Assembly: GCA_037693485.1 (NCBI GenBank)
Contig: CM075349.1
Location: forward strand, 27,721,501-27,785,500
Source of the DNA: Kitagawia praeruptora
Taxonomy: Eukaryota > Streptophyta > Magnoliopsida > Apiales > Apiaceae
DNA: 64,000 nt
Direction: 5' to 3'
The position numbers and the translations under genes are program-made. Shown here piece by piece: positions 40,401 to 53,800 of the stretch; the first letter of the stretch is position 1; every line of letters begins with the position of its first letter. The notes below the pieces were generated by a model. That model ran no database searches and had not been told where the DNA came from. It saw only the letters and a list, made by a program, of their open reading frames with translations.

Positions 40401-41966
40401 TATAAAATTAACATCAAAACCATCATTAGACTCGGTTTTCAGATAAGTACGCAACTATAATATTTATTCTAACAAACAACAATCAGATTAATAAAACCGA
40501 AGGATTTTAAAACCTCCCACTTTGCCTTGTCAAACATCATAGTAAAACAACCTTTGTACTAAAATAAAAGAGACTGGAACAGGAAACCTCGGACTTAACC
40601 AGAAACTCCACAAAATTTACTAATCAGTCGAATCAACAGCATACAATTATAGAGACAACTCAATAAATCCTAATTAGCATAACAATCATGAACAAGAATG
40701 CCACAAATCACAACACGCATATGCACACACCCGTGAAACCAAAACAGAGTCTTCGATTTATGGTGACAACAGAACCACGGCAACCATACAACTCAACTGA
40801 CACACAGGTATTTACATGCCTGCAACCATTCGACCAAAACCAAACATTGCGATTGAGCACTGAAAACTCAAACCCATCAAAATCGAATACCCATCATTCG
40901 GTTACAGCTATACACGCACGATGAACACTAACGCAGCAACATACATATCCAACAAGTTCGAAATCGAACTTATAGTAGGAAGAAACAACAATTTCAGTGG
41001 TGTCTCGGTGATATCAATACATCCCCAAACTCGGCATCCCACACACACCTCCATTCCTGTATACGCACAGATACACACACTCCTGTATACGCACACACAG
41101 CTCACACCTATGACCCATGAACGCGCGCACAATTACTCACGCACACACCAAAATCGACACACACACAGTATTCCCGAAGCACATACCCCAAACGCGTATC
41201 TGTGAAAGCAGGGGTGGGGAGAGAGTTTCAAAAGAGAGAAAAAGAAATGGAGGAGAGACACGAGAGAGGTGTTAGAGAGATATTGGAAAGAGATAGCGAG
41301 AGAGATGAGAGCGCTGTTGAGAGAGATTGAAAGAAAGTCGTGGAACCCTCTGGAAAAATGGGAAAGTTGAGCTGATTTTGATTAATGAAGGCAGGAGTAT
41401 ATGTAAATTCAAACCTGCTGAAAAATAATTAAAACAAATCACTTTAATTCATTTCTAAAATCGAAATTAAACAGAAAAAAAAAATTAGTAGAAAAATAAT
41501 TTGAAAAATTCTAAAATATAGTTTATGAAATTACAAGCCTTCTCATATTTTTAAAATATTTTTAGAATCAAAAATGAATTAAATATGAATTTTACAAGAT
41601 AAGATCCTTTAAATGAAATAAAACTCTTAAAATCATTTACAAATACTTAAACACCCAAAATAATTCTCCCAATAATTTTAAAAACTGAATAAATATACAA
41701 AGATGATATCACAAAAGATTTCGTGATTTTTAAATACTCCGATGATTTTATAAGAATTTACAAAGTTCAGTAATACACAACTTAAATAGATTTTAATCAT
41801 CAAATTCAAATAAAAATACACGGACCTACACGACACACATACATCACCATAAGAACATGTAAACATGATGTCACATATATTTTATCCTAAAAAAAATTCA
41901 CACCCAGTAATTCAAATATATATTAAATAATAATATTAATAATTCCGAATTTTCTAAGGCGTTATA
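37466..41966 (+). mobile_element. 4501-bp solo LTR or LTR-like insertion in the copia 5' LTR
   Basis: It begins TATAACGCCCCGACTTCCC and ends GGCGTTATA, with a perfect 9-bp inverted end and a perfect 5-bp target duplication TAGGT (37461-37465 and 41967-41971). This fits the long LTRs of Del/Tekay-type chromoviruses, whose edges usually read TGTAACGCC; here both ends read TA, possibly from methylation decay. No gag, RT or integrase is present. Inside are a tandem pair 'TGGACTGGGCACTCCCCCAG' (38,240-38,312), a CA-rich tract at about 40,180-41,165 and a GA-rich tract at 41,215-41,330. Open frames in the CA-rich tract are low-complexity and not called. Confidence 0.7.
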
Positions 41967-41971
41967 TAGGT

Positions 41972-42496
41972 ACTAACCAGTGTTTAAGTGGTACAGTGAG
42001 TTATCAGAGTTTAAGCTGGAAGCAGTCAGAGTTTGAGTAATCGCTGACAGATGGAAGCGCAAACGCTGATTGATGGAAGCAACAGAGTTTGTTAAACTCT
42101 GTTCAACAGAAGCATCTACAAGTCAACAGTGATTGAAGATTAATTGAAGATAAACATGGAAGCAATATCTTTGAAGATCAGATAGCTATCAAAGAGATTG
42201 AGTTGACTTAAAAGATGTGTAGCAATCGTAATTGATATCAATTGTATAGCTTAATTTTAGGAGAATCAATTTACGATTGTACTGAAGCTGTATGTTTTAT
42301 AAATACAGTTAGGTTAACCCTAGAAGGGTATCGAACATTGAGATATTCATTCATTTTAACCTAAGCAGCTCTCTGTGATATTTTACATCACTGAGAGAGG
42401 AATTATTAATTCCAAACAGTTTTTAAGTACTAAAACGTGTGTTCTTGTTATTCTCTCATACAGTATTTGATTATATCTTGTGTATTCGGCCTAACA
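41972..42496 (+). repeat. SIRE-like 5' LTR, remaining 525 bases
   Basis: It continues the LTR after the nested insert and ends GGCCTAACA. A TATA-like TTTATAAATACAG lies at about 42296. It carries a perfect palindrome at 42081-42103: arms AACAGAGTTT and AAACTCTGTT with a 3-nt spacer. Confidence 0.9.
42081..42103. promoter_or_regulatory. LTR palindrome of AAACTCTG
   Basis: Two 10-bp arms in perfect inverse symmetry around GTT. The same palindrome is in the 3' LTR at 63825-63847. The half-site AAACTCTG recurs about 25 times through the element. It resembles a dimeric protein-binding site, but no binding protein is known to me. Confidence 0.6.
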
Positions 42497-42498
42497 AG

Positions 42499-42509
42499 TG
42501 GTATCAGAG
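42499..42509 (+). other. SIRE-like primer-binding site
   Basis: TGGTATCAGAG, complementary to the initiator tRNA-Met 3' end, 2 nt after the LTR; standard for copia elements. Confidence 0.9.
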
Positions 42510-42542
42510 ACAATCTGTTACTTTATTACAGTTTAAGATCCA

Positions 42543-43544
42543 AACACAACTATAATCATGTCAGAGATCCTCCTCCAACAGGTCTAGGTTCTGAGAAAAC
42601 TCCTACTACTGTGAGTAGGTATGAGACAATTAGGGTTCCTATACTCAGGATAGCAGAGTATGCAATCTGGAAGGTGAAGATGACTATGTTTCTGAAGGCT
42701 ACAGATCCAGAATATCTTGACAGAATTTATGAAGGTCCTCATAAACCTACAAAGTTATCTGCTGCTGTTGCTGGTGAGGAATCAAAAGTAATTCCAAAAG
42801 AGATGAAAGATCTGACTGCTGAGGATCTTTCATCTATTGCTAAGGATGCAAAAGTAAGGCACTTACTTCACAGTGCTTTAGACAATGTTATGTCTAATAA
42901 GGTGATTAACTACACAACTGCAAAAGAAATTTGTAACATTTGTTAATGGAATAAGTGAACCTAGGTTTGAACATGGAATAGAAGCTGTTAAGAAAGAACC
43001 AGTACAAGCTAGTGTAAAACAGGTTAATATTGGTTCAATGACAGATAAACAACTCAAGCATAAGCTTAAGGAGTTAAAGTCTGTTAAGAAACAGAAAGTG
43101 TCTAGAAAGAACAGAAATGGAAAAGTAGGCATCACTCAAGGTAATTATCCAATGCTTGCTACTTTAGCTCCAAGAAAGACATGTCATAACTGTGGTAGCA
43201 CTAACCATCTTGCTAGTTTTTGCAGGAAAAATAAAAATATTAATTCTTTACCTTCAAAGTCTGAAGTAAAGAAAGTTAATGTTAGAGCTAGACCACAGAC
43301 TTTATGCAAACACTGTGGTAGTACTTTGCATTCTATTTATACTTTCAGAGACTATCATGCTATTTATCATAATTACTATGAACCCAAGCCAAATTTGAAA
43401 TGGGCTAAAGTAAACTATGCAAATGTAAACTCTGATAAAGTTAGCTTAAACTCTAATAATGTGAATTTCGCTGCAAAAGCTAACAGAGTTAAGAAAGCCA
43501 AAGGATCCAAGCAAGTCTGGATCCTTAAAACTAAATCTCAGTGA
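42543..43544 (+). pseudogene. copia gag, deleted and frameshifted
   Basis: The first part (to 42946) reads a gag N-terminus (ETIRVPILRIAEYAIWKVKM, TDPEYLDRI) and stops after TTAKEIC, where the normal copia gag continues. A large internal deletion then joins FVNGISEPRFEHG in another frame. The second part has a good zinc knuckle CHNCGSTNHLASFC at about 43183 and a second, broken one CKHCGSTLHSIYTF that lacks the last Cys. It ends at 43544. The only upstream ATG (42558) is out of frame by one base. The gag is not functional. Confidence 0.8.
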
Positions 43545-43573
43545 TTGTTTGTGATTGCAGGGCATTAGGGAAA

Positions 43574-46500
43574 GTACCCTAGCTAGTCGTGGACAGTGGA
43601 TGTTCAGGACACATGACAGGAAATAAAGCCCTGCTATCAGAGTATGTGGAGAAGGCTGGCCCAAAAGTTTCCTATGGAGATGGCAACATAAGACATACTC
43701 TGGGATATGGCAATATCAATCTTGGAAGTGTCATCATCACAAATGTAGCTCTGGTTCCAGGACTCAAGCATGATCTGCTATCTGTGAGTCAAATCTGTGA
43801 CAGAGGATATCATGTAGATTTTCAGCTTGAATACTGTGAAGTCATCAGTAAATCTACAGAGAAAGTTGTTCTTGTTGGAAATAGACACAATAATATCTAT
43901 GAAATAAAATTGTCAACAAACTCTGATGGAAAAGCACTGTGTCTGTCAACAAGAAAGTCTAGTGAAGAGAGTTGGAAGTGGCACAAGAAACTCTCGCATT
44001 TGAATTTGAACAACATCAATGAGCTGATTAGAAAGAATCTTGTTAGAGGGCTCCCAAAATCATTATTAAATGCTGATGGTCTGTGTGATTCCTGTCAAAA
44101 GGCCAAACAAAGGAAGTCATCTTTCAAGAGCAAGTCTGAATCTTCAATTGTTGATCCTTATCATCTTCTACATGTTGATCTTTTTGGTCTAGTAAATGTA
44201 ATGTCACATGGAAGAAAGAAATATGCTTTAGTCATTGTTGATGAACACACCAGCTATACATGGGTGTATTTTCTAGCAAAGAAGGTTGAAACAGCATTAA
44301 CTCTGATGGAGCATGTAAAGCAACTAGACAAAGGATCAAAACACAAAGTCAAAATAATCAGAAGTGATAATGGAACTGAATTCAGAAATGCAACAATGGA
44401 AGAATTTTGCAAAGATAGAGGAGTGAAGCAAGAGTTTTCTGCACCTGGTACACCACAGCAAAATGGTGTAGTTGAAAGAAAGAACAGAACCCTCATAGAA
44501 GCTACCAGAACTATGCTTGATGAAGCAAAATTGCCAACCTATTTCTGGGCAGAAGCTGTTCAAACTGCTTGTTTTACTCAGAATGCCACTCTGATCAACA
44601 AGCATGGAAAGACACCATATGAAATGGTGAGGGAAAAGAAGCCAAATCTAAAATATTTTCATATTTTTGGATGCAAGTGCTTTGTGCTGAAGACTCATCC
44701 TGAACAGTTGACAAAATTTGAATTAAAAGCTGATGAATGAATTTTTGTTGGCTATCCACTTTCAACTAAGGCATTCAGAGTTTATAATCTGAGAACCAAA
44801 GTGATCATGGAGTCTATTCATGTGTCATTTGATGACAAGAAAATAACTGGACTTAAAGATGTAAATGAACATGATCAACTGCATTTTGAAAATGAAGATG
44901 TATACTCTGATGAAGTAAACTCTGATGAGGCTGATCTGACAAACTCTGTTGAGCTAAACTCTGATCCTCTACTGGTAAACACTGAAGAAATTTTTCAGTC
45001 AAAAACTAGAAAAGAACCAGTTGAGGGGGAGCATGAAGAATCACATCATAGTGATAACTCAAATTCTGATAGTGACTCAGTTGAAAAATCTGGATCAATC
45101 TCTGATGACTCAAACTCTGACAGTCCAAAATCTAACAGTTCAAACTCTGAGCAGTTACATTCAGGGGGAGCCTCGGAGAATGAAGAAAGAAATCAAGACA
45201 ATCATGAGAACATGGATCGAGGGGGAGGATCAAACTCTGAGAGAAATCATTTACCTTCAGCTAGGAAATGGACCAAATCTCACACATCTGATTTGATTAT
45301 TGGTGATCCAGATGCAAGAGTAAGGACAAGAAGTGCAACAACAAATGAATGTCTGTTTCATGCATTCTTGTCTCAGTCTGAGCCAAAGAAGGTTGAAGAA
45401 GCTCTTCAAGATGTTGACTGGATAACAGCAATGCAGGAGGAGTTAAATGAATTTGAGAGAAATGAAGTTTGGACACTTGTACCAAGACCCAAGAATAGGT
45501 CTATTGTTGGTACTAAGTGGGTATTCAGAAACAAAACTGATAGTGAAGGGGTTGTTACAAGAAACAAAGCCAGACTTGTGGCAAAAGGCTATTCACAACA
45601 AGAGGGAATAGATTATGATGAGACTTTTGCTCCAGTAGCCAGGTTGGATGCAATAAGAATGTTTCTTGCTTATGCTTCTCACAAGAAATTCAAGGTATTT
45701 CAGATGGATGTGAAAAGTGCTTTTCTGAATGGGAAACTTGAAGAAGAAGTATTTGTTGAACAACCACCAGGATTTGTGGACCCCAAATATCCAGATTATG
45801 TCTACAGGCTTGATAAAGCACTCTATGGACTTAAGCAAGCACCAAGAGCATGGTATGAAACCCTTGCTCAATTTCTACTAGAAAGTGGGTTTCATAGAGG
45901 TACTATTGACAAAACTCTGTTTTACTTTAAATCTGGTAGTGACTTGCTTTTGGTTCAAATTTATGTTGATGACATAATTTTTGGGTCTACTAATGATAAA
46001 CTCTGTACAAAGTTTGCCAAGCTAATGCAGTCCAGGTATCAAATGAGTATGATGGGAGAGCTTAATTATTTTCTAGGCCTACAGGTGAAGCAAACAGATG
46101 ATGGAATATTTATAAATCAAGCAAAATATACCAGAAACCTTCTCAAGAAATTTGGTATGCTTGATTGCTCATCTGCATCAACTCCCATGGCATTAGCAAC
46201 TAAGTTGGATCAAGATACAGGAGCATCAGTGGATATGACAAACTACAGAGGCATGATAAGGTCTCTTCTTTATCTGACAGCAAGTATACCTGATATCATG
46301 TATGCAACCTGTCTCTGTGCAAGGTTTCAAGCTGATCCCAGAGAACCACATCTCACAGCAGTGAAAAGGATTTTCAAGTATCTTAAGGGAACCATTACTT
46401 TAGGGCTGTGGTATCCCAGAGAATCAGATTTCAAGCTTATTGGTTACTCTGATGCAGACTTTACAGGCTGTAAGATAGATAGAAAAAGCACTAGTGGAAG

Positions 46501-46906
46501 TTGTCAATTTCTTGGTGACAGACTGGTTTCTTGGTATAGTAAGAAACAAAAATCAATTTCTACATCTACAGCTGAGGCAGAGTATATTGCTGCTGGTAGT
46601 TGCTGTGCACAGATTCTATGGATGAAGAATCAATTGCTGGATTATGGATTAAGGCACAGTAAGATTCCTATTTACTGTGATAATCAAAGTGCTATTGTTA
46701 TGACAGGTAATCCAGTACAACACTCGATGACCAAGCACATCAGCATAAGGTATCATTTTATCAGAGAGCATGTAGAAGAAGGAAACATTGAGCTTCATTT
46801 TGTGTCTACAGACCAACAGCTTGCAGACATCTTCACCAAGCCCTTGGGTGAAGCTATATTTACAAGGCTGGTAAATGAACTTGGAATGATCTCTGGTTTT
46901 GACTAG
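43574..46906 (+). pseudogene. copia pol: protease, integrase, RT, RNase H (one stop codon)
   Basis: Protease motif DSGCSGHMTG at about 43589. Integrase follows with its zinc site (HKKLSHLNLNNI...CDSCQKAKQ), core D (HVDLFG), SDNGTEF and the E region (PQQNGVVERKN). TGA at 44738-44740 interrupts the frame after FELKADE, which resumes unshifted with IFVGYP. RT motifs: KWVFRNK, MDVKSAFLNG, LYGLKQAPRAW and catalytic YVDDIIFGS at about 45962. RNase H: YSDADF, TAEAEYIAA, DNQSAI, ending IFTRLVNELGM. Apart from the stop the gene is whole. The block at 44900-45260 is acidic and very rich in N-S-D, partly because AAACTCTGAT is repeated there. The third ORF begins 2 kb downstream. Confidence 0.92.
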
Positions 46907-48891
46907 AGATATTGGTTAGACTCAAATTTCTCTTATGCAATGCATTACTTATGTTTTTGAGATGTGTTCAATGCTATGTGAACTCAGTTTTTAAACTTTG
47001 CTATGTAAACTCTGATAGCATGTTTTGTCAGTAAAACACTGTTAACATGCTGAATAAACTCTGATTAATTCTGATAATGTTATTGTTTGAGATAAACACC
47101 AATGAAGAAAATGTATGAAGCATAATTCTCAGTTATTAATCATGAATCTTACTAAGTTATCTGTGATCTAATCTTAGACTGTGCAGAAATTCAACACAAG
47201 CATGATACTGTTCATATTTATAGCATCTCTTAGTTTATTTCTCCTAAACTCTGAGTCTGTAAATGATGTGTGCATTACCTCTCATTAATAATTTCTGATA
47301 TTGATGATTTCTAAACTCTGATTAGTGACACTCTGTTCCCAAGACATGAACATAGTACTTGATGATTCCCTGTTAGTACTTGTGAAAATTATAAAACTTG
47401 AGGTGTGTCATTGTTGGTTTCGGTGAGTACTAAAGCATGTCTGTACCCTGAGAGAATTTGAGCCTAAATAAGTGATTGATACATTTATATCAATCGAATT
47501 TTATTGTTGTGTGATGTTCATCAGTAAGTATGTTGCTCTAGAACTTGTTTTAAACCATTTTAAGACTGCATGATATGTGTGTGCATGAAAATGATAAAGA
47601 CACTAGGATTTACCACATTTATCTATACACTGTCCTTACAGTAAACCTTTAGTGAACCCCTTTGAGCCTTATTAACTGTTCTATTAAACTCTGATGTAAT
47701 CAAGAGTATCAAACTCTGATGAATTTAGAACAGTTCGATTCTTTTGAAAATTTAAGAGCAAACAGGTGAGAGTTTCTCTGCAAAGCAAATTGTATTCGGA
47801 GGATATATATACATAAAAAAAAATTTGTATATATTCTAATCATCTTGTACAAATAAGTACTTTCAGTACATCTGAACATTTTGCTCTATTAAATTGTTCA
47901 GTTAGTCATTTTTTCGATTATCTTCCTTCCTTTCACCTGTTTGATTTCAACCAAATTACAACCCTGAATAAAGTCCTTTTGATTTGTGCACACATGTATT
48001 CAAAGTATTGTAAATTTGGTGGACAACCAAGCATATGGTAGCATCTGCTTTTACTGATTGAACTTGAGTGTAAACACTGTCCCTAAACACTTGTGTGACT
48101 TGAGAGTTTGTAAGTTTAACCATATCCTTGGCATGCAACTCACTGAATGATGCTTTGATATCTAGCTATCTCCTGATTTTTTGTCTATAAAGACTGTGTG
48201 CTTACTTGGATTATCATGGACATCAAAGGGAATAGATGTATTCAGATTTCTGTATTTAAGTTACTACAGAGTTTAGCATTCATCATATAGTCAGTGTTTA
48301 CAATCAGAGTTTGTGCATCCAGTATTTACTGATTTAGTATTATGGAATTTATGAAAAATTAGATGCTCTAAAAATTGGATTAGTAAACTCTGATGTTCAC
48401 ACACAAAATTCACATCTGTGTAGCATTTGAAAGGGTTTCAGTAACAAAGTTGGAGAAGTGATAAACGCTGATAAATCTATGTCTAAATATTCTGAGGTAT
48501 ATGTTAATTCAGATGATTTCACATTTGGGATAAAAAGAGTTTTTGACAGCTGTTGATTAGTATAAAAGTGTTTACTTGTGTAAATAATTACTGCGAAAAG
48601 GTAGCAGTAATTGTGGTTGTAATTACTGAATATGCACGTTTGTTCTCCTAATCATGTGACACGTGTCCCACTCACACATTTTTTAACGACCGTGTTTAAC
48701 TAATCACGGTAACTAGTTGCGTGTTTTGAGGCTAAATCGTTTGAGATTCACTCTTTACTTCATATTCACTTTCACCCACTCATATTCACTTTTTACACTT
48801 TCATTCACGATTTCATATTATTTTCACTTGAAAATTTCATCAAACACCTTTCACTCATATCATTTTCTTTCGTTCTTCTCAAACTGTTCTA
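46907..48891 (+). other. gap between pol and the third ORF
   Basis: No coding sequence recognised. It is marked by repeated AAACTCTGA(T) at 47007, 47056, 47246, 47313, 47686, 47711 and 48385. A subgenomic transcript for the next ORF could start here, but I see no clear promoter apart from weak AT-rich boxes. Confidence 0.6.
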
Positions 48892-49863
48892 ATGGCAATA
48901 AAACCCTTCAATACTCTTGGTCTTTTGTTTGTTTCCAACAATTATGCAGCTCCATTAAACAATAAGAACGCTCCAGAAGCTTTTCATTTGATGCAGAGTT
49001 TCTTACGCGACTCAGAGATTGGTACAGCTTTGGTTCAACCCCAGACGCTATCTGCATCTCAAATTGCTTCATTCTGGCAAAACTCTGTTTATGATGATGG
49101 TGGAGAGAATGGGACTCCATCAATTATTTTCACACATGAGGAAACTAACTACGTTATCACTCCAGATACAGTCAGAGAAACCATGGGCTTTTACACTTAT
49201 ACTTCATATGCTGTTGTTTCTGAAACGAATCTGCGAGAGATGTTGCAGCAGATTGGGTACTTAGGTTCGTTGGACAAGATTGGGTCAGTGAAAATGCCTC
49301 AGTTACGAAAAGAATGGAGTTTCTTTTTCGACTGTATTACAAGGGCTTTTGGAAACAAGGTTACCAACTGGGATGCAATTCCTACTGATAGTCTCCAAAT
49401 CGGGTATTCTCTTCTTTATGGTTCGAATTTCGATTTTGGAAGACATGTATTAATGAATATAGGAGGTAGGTTGTCAGTATCTAGAACTATATATTTTGCT
49501 AGATTTTGTCAACTACTATTCTCTGCTTGTGTGCCAAATGTTGAAATTGTTGAAGCTGATAAGATTCAGCCTTTTAAGGTCAATAAGAGAATATTCTCTG
49601 ATTTGACAAATAAGGATGGCAACAGGGAGGTCCCTGCTCTGGTTTATCCTCTTGCGTTACAGAATTTCATCAATCAACCACAGGAACCTCAACAACCTCA
49701 AGAACCTCCACAAACTGAACAATCTCAAATAAACCCTGAACCACTAAACACTGAGCAACCAAACACTCAACCTGCACCCCTAAACTCTGAAACACAATCA
49801 CCTCAACCACAACCTCACTCTGATCCAATAAACTCTAAACCCATACACTCTGAACCAGTAAAC

Positions 49864-49893
49864 CACTACGCCATAAACGCACATACGCAACCC
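49864..49893 (+). repeat. CACTA left terminal inverted repeat
   Basis: Begins CACTACGCCATAA and ends CATACGCAACCC; pairs with 60827-60856. Confidence 0.95.
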
Positions 49894-50450
49894 CCATTTT
49901 CAGTTGCGTAAGGCCTGAAAAGCGTTGCGTAAGGTCTTACGCAACGCTTTTGGGGCGTTACCAATACTGGCGTTGCGTAAGACCCCTAACGCAACGCTTT
50001 TCCAAGCTATTGCAACGGTTCGAAAAGCATTGCATAAAAGGCCTTACGCAACACCAAAAGCATGTAAACGCAACGCTTCATGGGGTTGCATAAGATGTTT
50101 CAGCCATGTCAGCATGCTGACATGGAAGTAAGGTGCCACGTCAGCATGCTGACATGTAAGCAAGGTGCCACGTCAGCATGCTGACATGTCACTAGTGGGG
50201 CCCACAAGTGCCACGTCACAAAATGGAGGGGACTGCCACGTCATCAGTGGGGTCCACATGCCACGTCAGCAGTGGGGCCCACATGCCACGTCAGCAGTGG
50301 GTACCCACATGCTGACGTCATCAGTGGGACCCACTGATGACATCAGCATGTGGGTACCCACTGCTGACGTGTCATGTGGGACCCACATTGACACGTCAGC
50401 AGTAGGGTCCACTATCTAACGCAACGCTATTTGTGCCTAATGCAACGCTT
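49894..50450 (+). repeat. CACTA left subterminal repeat region
   Basis: First 200 bases: GCGTTGCGTAAG and its inverse CTTACGCAACGC several times. Then six exact TGCCACGTCA at 50134, 50166, 50209, 50234, 50259 and 50284, with CAGCATGCTGACATG and GTGGG(G/A)CCCAC palindromes around them. Such regions bind TNPA-type proteins in known CACTA elements. Confidence 0.85.
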
Positions 50451-50845
50451 ACATTTTTTTTAAGCAACCCCTTTCTTTTCAAATGCAACATTAAAACTAT
50501 GCTAATGCAACTTTAAACAGAGTCAAACGCAACGGTTTTTTATAAAAAATTTGAAATGGCAGCTTTGTTCATACATATACCAGCCTGTCTAATCCAAACA
50601 ACTAAATGTCCAAAAACAACCACAATTATGCAGCCAACAAAAGTACTTAACAGTCATTGCCAACACAAGTACTTAACAGTTTACATATTCTTACCAACAT
50701 CAACTAAACCAAGCTAGCGCATGCACTAAAAGTTCAAAGTACGCCAATTCAAACTTCAAAAGTATGGAATAACTAAGTTATTCCATAAGTGAGCGCTACA
50801 AAATAACCAAGTTATACCATAAGGGAGCGCTACAGAATAAAATCC
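50451..50845. other. non-coding 3' trailer region of the TNPA-like gene
   Basis: AT-rich with a few 'TAATGCAAC' words and a duplicated phrase 'AACTAAGTTATTCCATAAG(T/G)GAGCGCTACA' at 50770-50832. No coding sequence. Confidence 0.6.
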
Positions 50846-53800
50846 CTAAGTTGTGCCGGCTTGAGTCATTGGAGTACCATTGTCGTCTTGATCACTGGAA
50901 ATCGTGGCACACAACTGTCCAATATCCAATTTCAGTTCTGGATTAGCTTCACCCAATTTTTTCAGCATCCATGTCATGTTCTCTTGCACTTTTTTGTCCA
51001 TCCTGGATTCTAATTCACCTTCAAGTTGCTTTATCTTTGTTGTCAACTCCTGAACATTGTCTTCTGTAGGAGCAACCGGAGTCGATGTGGTACTAATCTT
51101 TTTCCCTGGCCTTCCCACCAGCCAGTTTCGTGCATGGTTCTTGCCATTAGAAGCGACTGCATTTGCTTCAGCCTCGTTTCCATCATCAAGTAACTGCTGG
51201 ATTTTGGTCTACAAAAAATGGTTAATTCAATATGTGAAATAAAGCATTATTATAGACTACATCTATACAAGAAAATACACTTACAATTTTTTCCTTCATT
51301 TCTACAGTATTTGACTTGTAGGTTCGACCTTCCTGTCGCTTACGAGAGTCTGAATAGATTTGAGCATCACATGGGTCTGCATGCTCGGGGTCAGTCTTTT
51401 TCTGTCATGTATGGGATAACACATCAAACATGTCATTAATCAAAAATACCAATGTCATTTTACGAAAGTTATGCAGAAAATTTAACTCCTATATATCAAA
51501 GATATACTATGTCATATTTTGAAAAATAAATAAAAAGGGATGGACAATAATTTCCAAATCTAAGTTCCAATTCTACAAATCACAGTGTCCTGGCATTATT
51601 ATTAAAAATAATAATTATTATATTACAGAGACAGTTACAAAATTAGGTCTCAGAATATACACCAATGAATCCTGGATCATTGCTAAAACAGTAAAGCTAT
51701 ATTTAGTGCAAGTATTTTTCAAAAAATTTACTTCTATGTATCTGTTACCTAATCCATATGAAATATCAAACAAATCTAGGGCCTATATGAAAAAATTAAA
51801 CTTGGACAAAGAAAAACACATACCATGTCTTCAATAACTAGGGACACAGGTTTACGACCCAAAGTGTGTGTCTCAACTAATTCTTTACGATTCTTAGCAT
51901 TATCCGCAGCAAGTTTCTGTAAAATAAAAACATATCATGATACTTGAATTTTTTTTGGTCAGGATGCTATAAAACTGTTGGTATAATTTTTGCACAAAAT
52001 GATTTAATAACCGATTACTTGTACTAAATCTTAAAGCTTTACCTTAACTGATTCATCCCCCCAGTACTTCAAGAGCATTTTGAACTCCTCTAGTGGAATC
52101 CGCTCGGTTCTGTGTTCCAGTCTTTCCCGATCAGTTTCATATCGAGTATAAAACTTTTCCTTCATACGAGACTTGTGCACCTTCCAAGCAGCATTCATTG
52201 TATTATACACCCATTTCTGTCCATTTTCAGGAATGACATACCTACCCTATAAAATAAAAAACATAAAATAAATAATTAAATTTATTAATTCACTATATAA
52301 TTTTTGAAAATGATTTAATCTATGGATTAGGTAAGAATTCACCAGAGTATATTCCCACAAATTTTGCTTCAATTGGTCGGGAACAACGTGCCAATTGATG
52401 TAAGTAAGTGACACATTATCCCTTGCTAATGCCCCCAAAAAATTACTTAATTCCGCAATATCTTCCTTATTTTCAGAAATTGCTTGACCTTTATGATTCA
52501 ACGAAATTACTTTTTTTTCTTCAGGGTTCCTTCCATGAACCTTACTCATTCTTGTCGGTCCTCTAGGTTTTCTAGGAGCTCGTACTTTATTAACCATGTG
52601 CACAAAATATAAAGAAAACTGTTAATACTATGTTACCAAGTTGACAATTCAACTGACCATATATTACCAAAATTCAACTGACCATATTACCAAAATGCTA
52701 AAAAGTTAACAATTTGTTACCTTCTTCAACTTCCACATCCATAATCTCCTCCATGTTCAATTCAGCAACATTCTCAACATTCTCTTCTGTTCTAGCTGCT
52801 TCATTTTTCTTTTGACGTTCTCGTAATGCTAGGTAAGCAGCAACCGTACCAGCACCAGGAGCTACTTCATCATTACTTGACTGTCTAAACACTTTGCTGC
52901 ATGTTGGTTTCACTTGTGTTGGACGATATGAACTTGTAGCTTCCTTCTCAGTGCCAACTTTCCTCGACTCCTTCACAGTGCCAGCTTTCCTCGACTCCTC
53001 AATTCCGAGGGTTGCATTAACTCGTGACCGAGTTCTTGGTCCAAGTTGAGTTTTCTTTGTTCCAACAATTTTAATTCTCTACAATTTGTAAGATATTTAG
53101 ATCATTAATTCCACACTTTTAATGAACATTACAAATTCTGGTATAAAAATTTAAATCGAAAGACCTACCTCCGACGAACCATCACTTTGATCATCGCCCT
53201 CATTTTCTGGAATATACTGTGAGTCGCAGTCCTCAAGTTCTTTCCCATTTTTGCCTTTCCCTTTTTTGCCTTTCCCTTTACTGTTCTCGGCTCCATCTCC
53301 CATGAGACTAGAAACTAATGGCGGTATCCCAAATTCTTGACATTTTTCAGCATTTTCTTGCATTCTGCGAATTCTACCAATTTCATACTGTGTCAGCGGT
53401 GGTGGAGGCACCTACAAGAAATCATTACATAAACAATAATTAGAAAAACTAAACACTAAAAATTCCAGGTGAGTTATATTTATAAGACCCTATTTTCCAA
53501 CAGGTACATAAAAATCAAATCAGACTAGTCAAATCATACCTTCACGGGAACATCATTCTCTTTGGTCTTTTCACTGTCACTTGAACCTTTATCTAAATCT
53601 AATTTCCTTCTTACAGTTGCATTTTCATTCACATGTACGTCTTCTTGACCAGACATCAAAACAGGCTGTGCTGAAAATTCCTTCTTCTTACCAACCTCAG
53701 GTGAGGTCTTACTCCTTTTCTGCTGTTGTTGCTGGAGTTGATGTGTAGTAACAAACCTACGCTTCACTTGTGGTTTCTTAGCAGAAGCTGTAACAACAAT

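Noticed and set aside
40688..41205. open frames rich in His and Thr
   Set aside because: They come from the CA-rich tract of the 4.5-kb LTR-type insert; no start context or family.
48892..49911. 339-codon protein as a complete gene
   Set aside because: Its last 16 codons are read from the CACTA end; the real ORF continues beyond the transposon.
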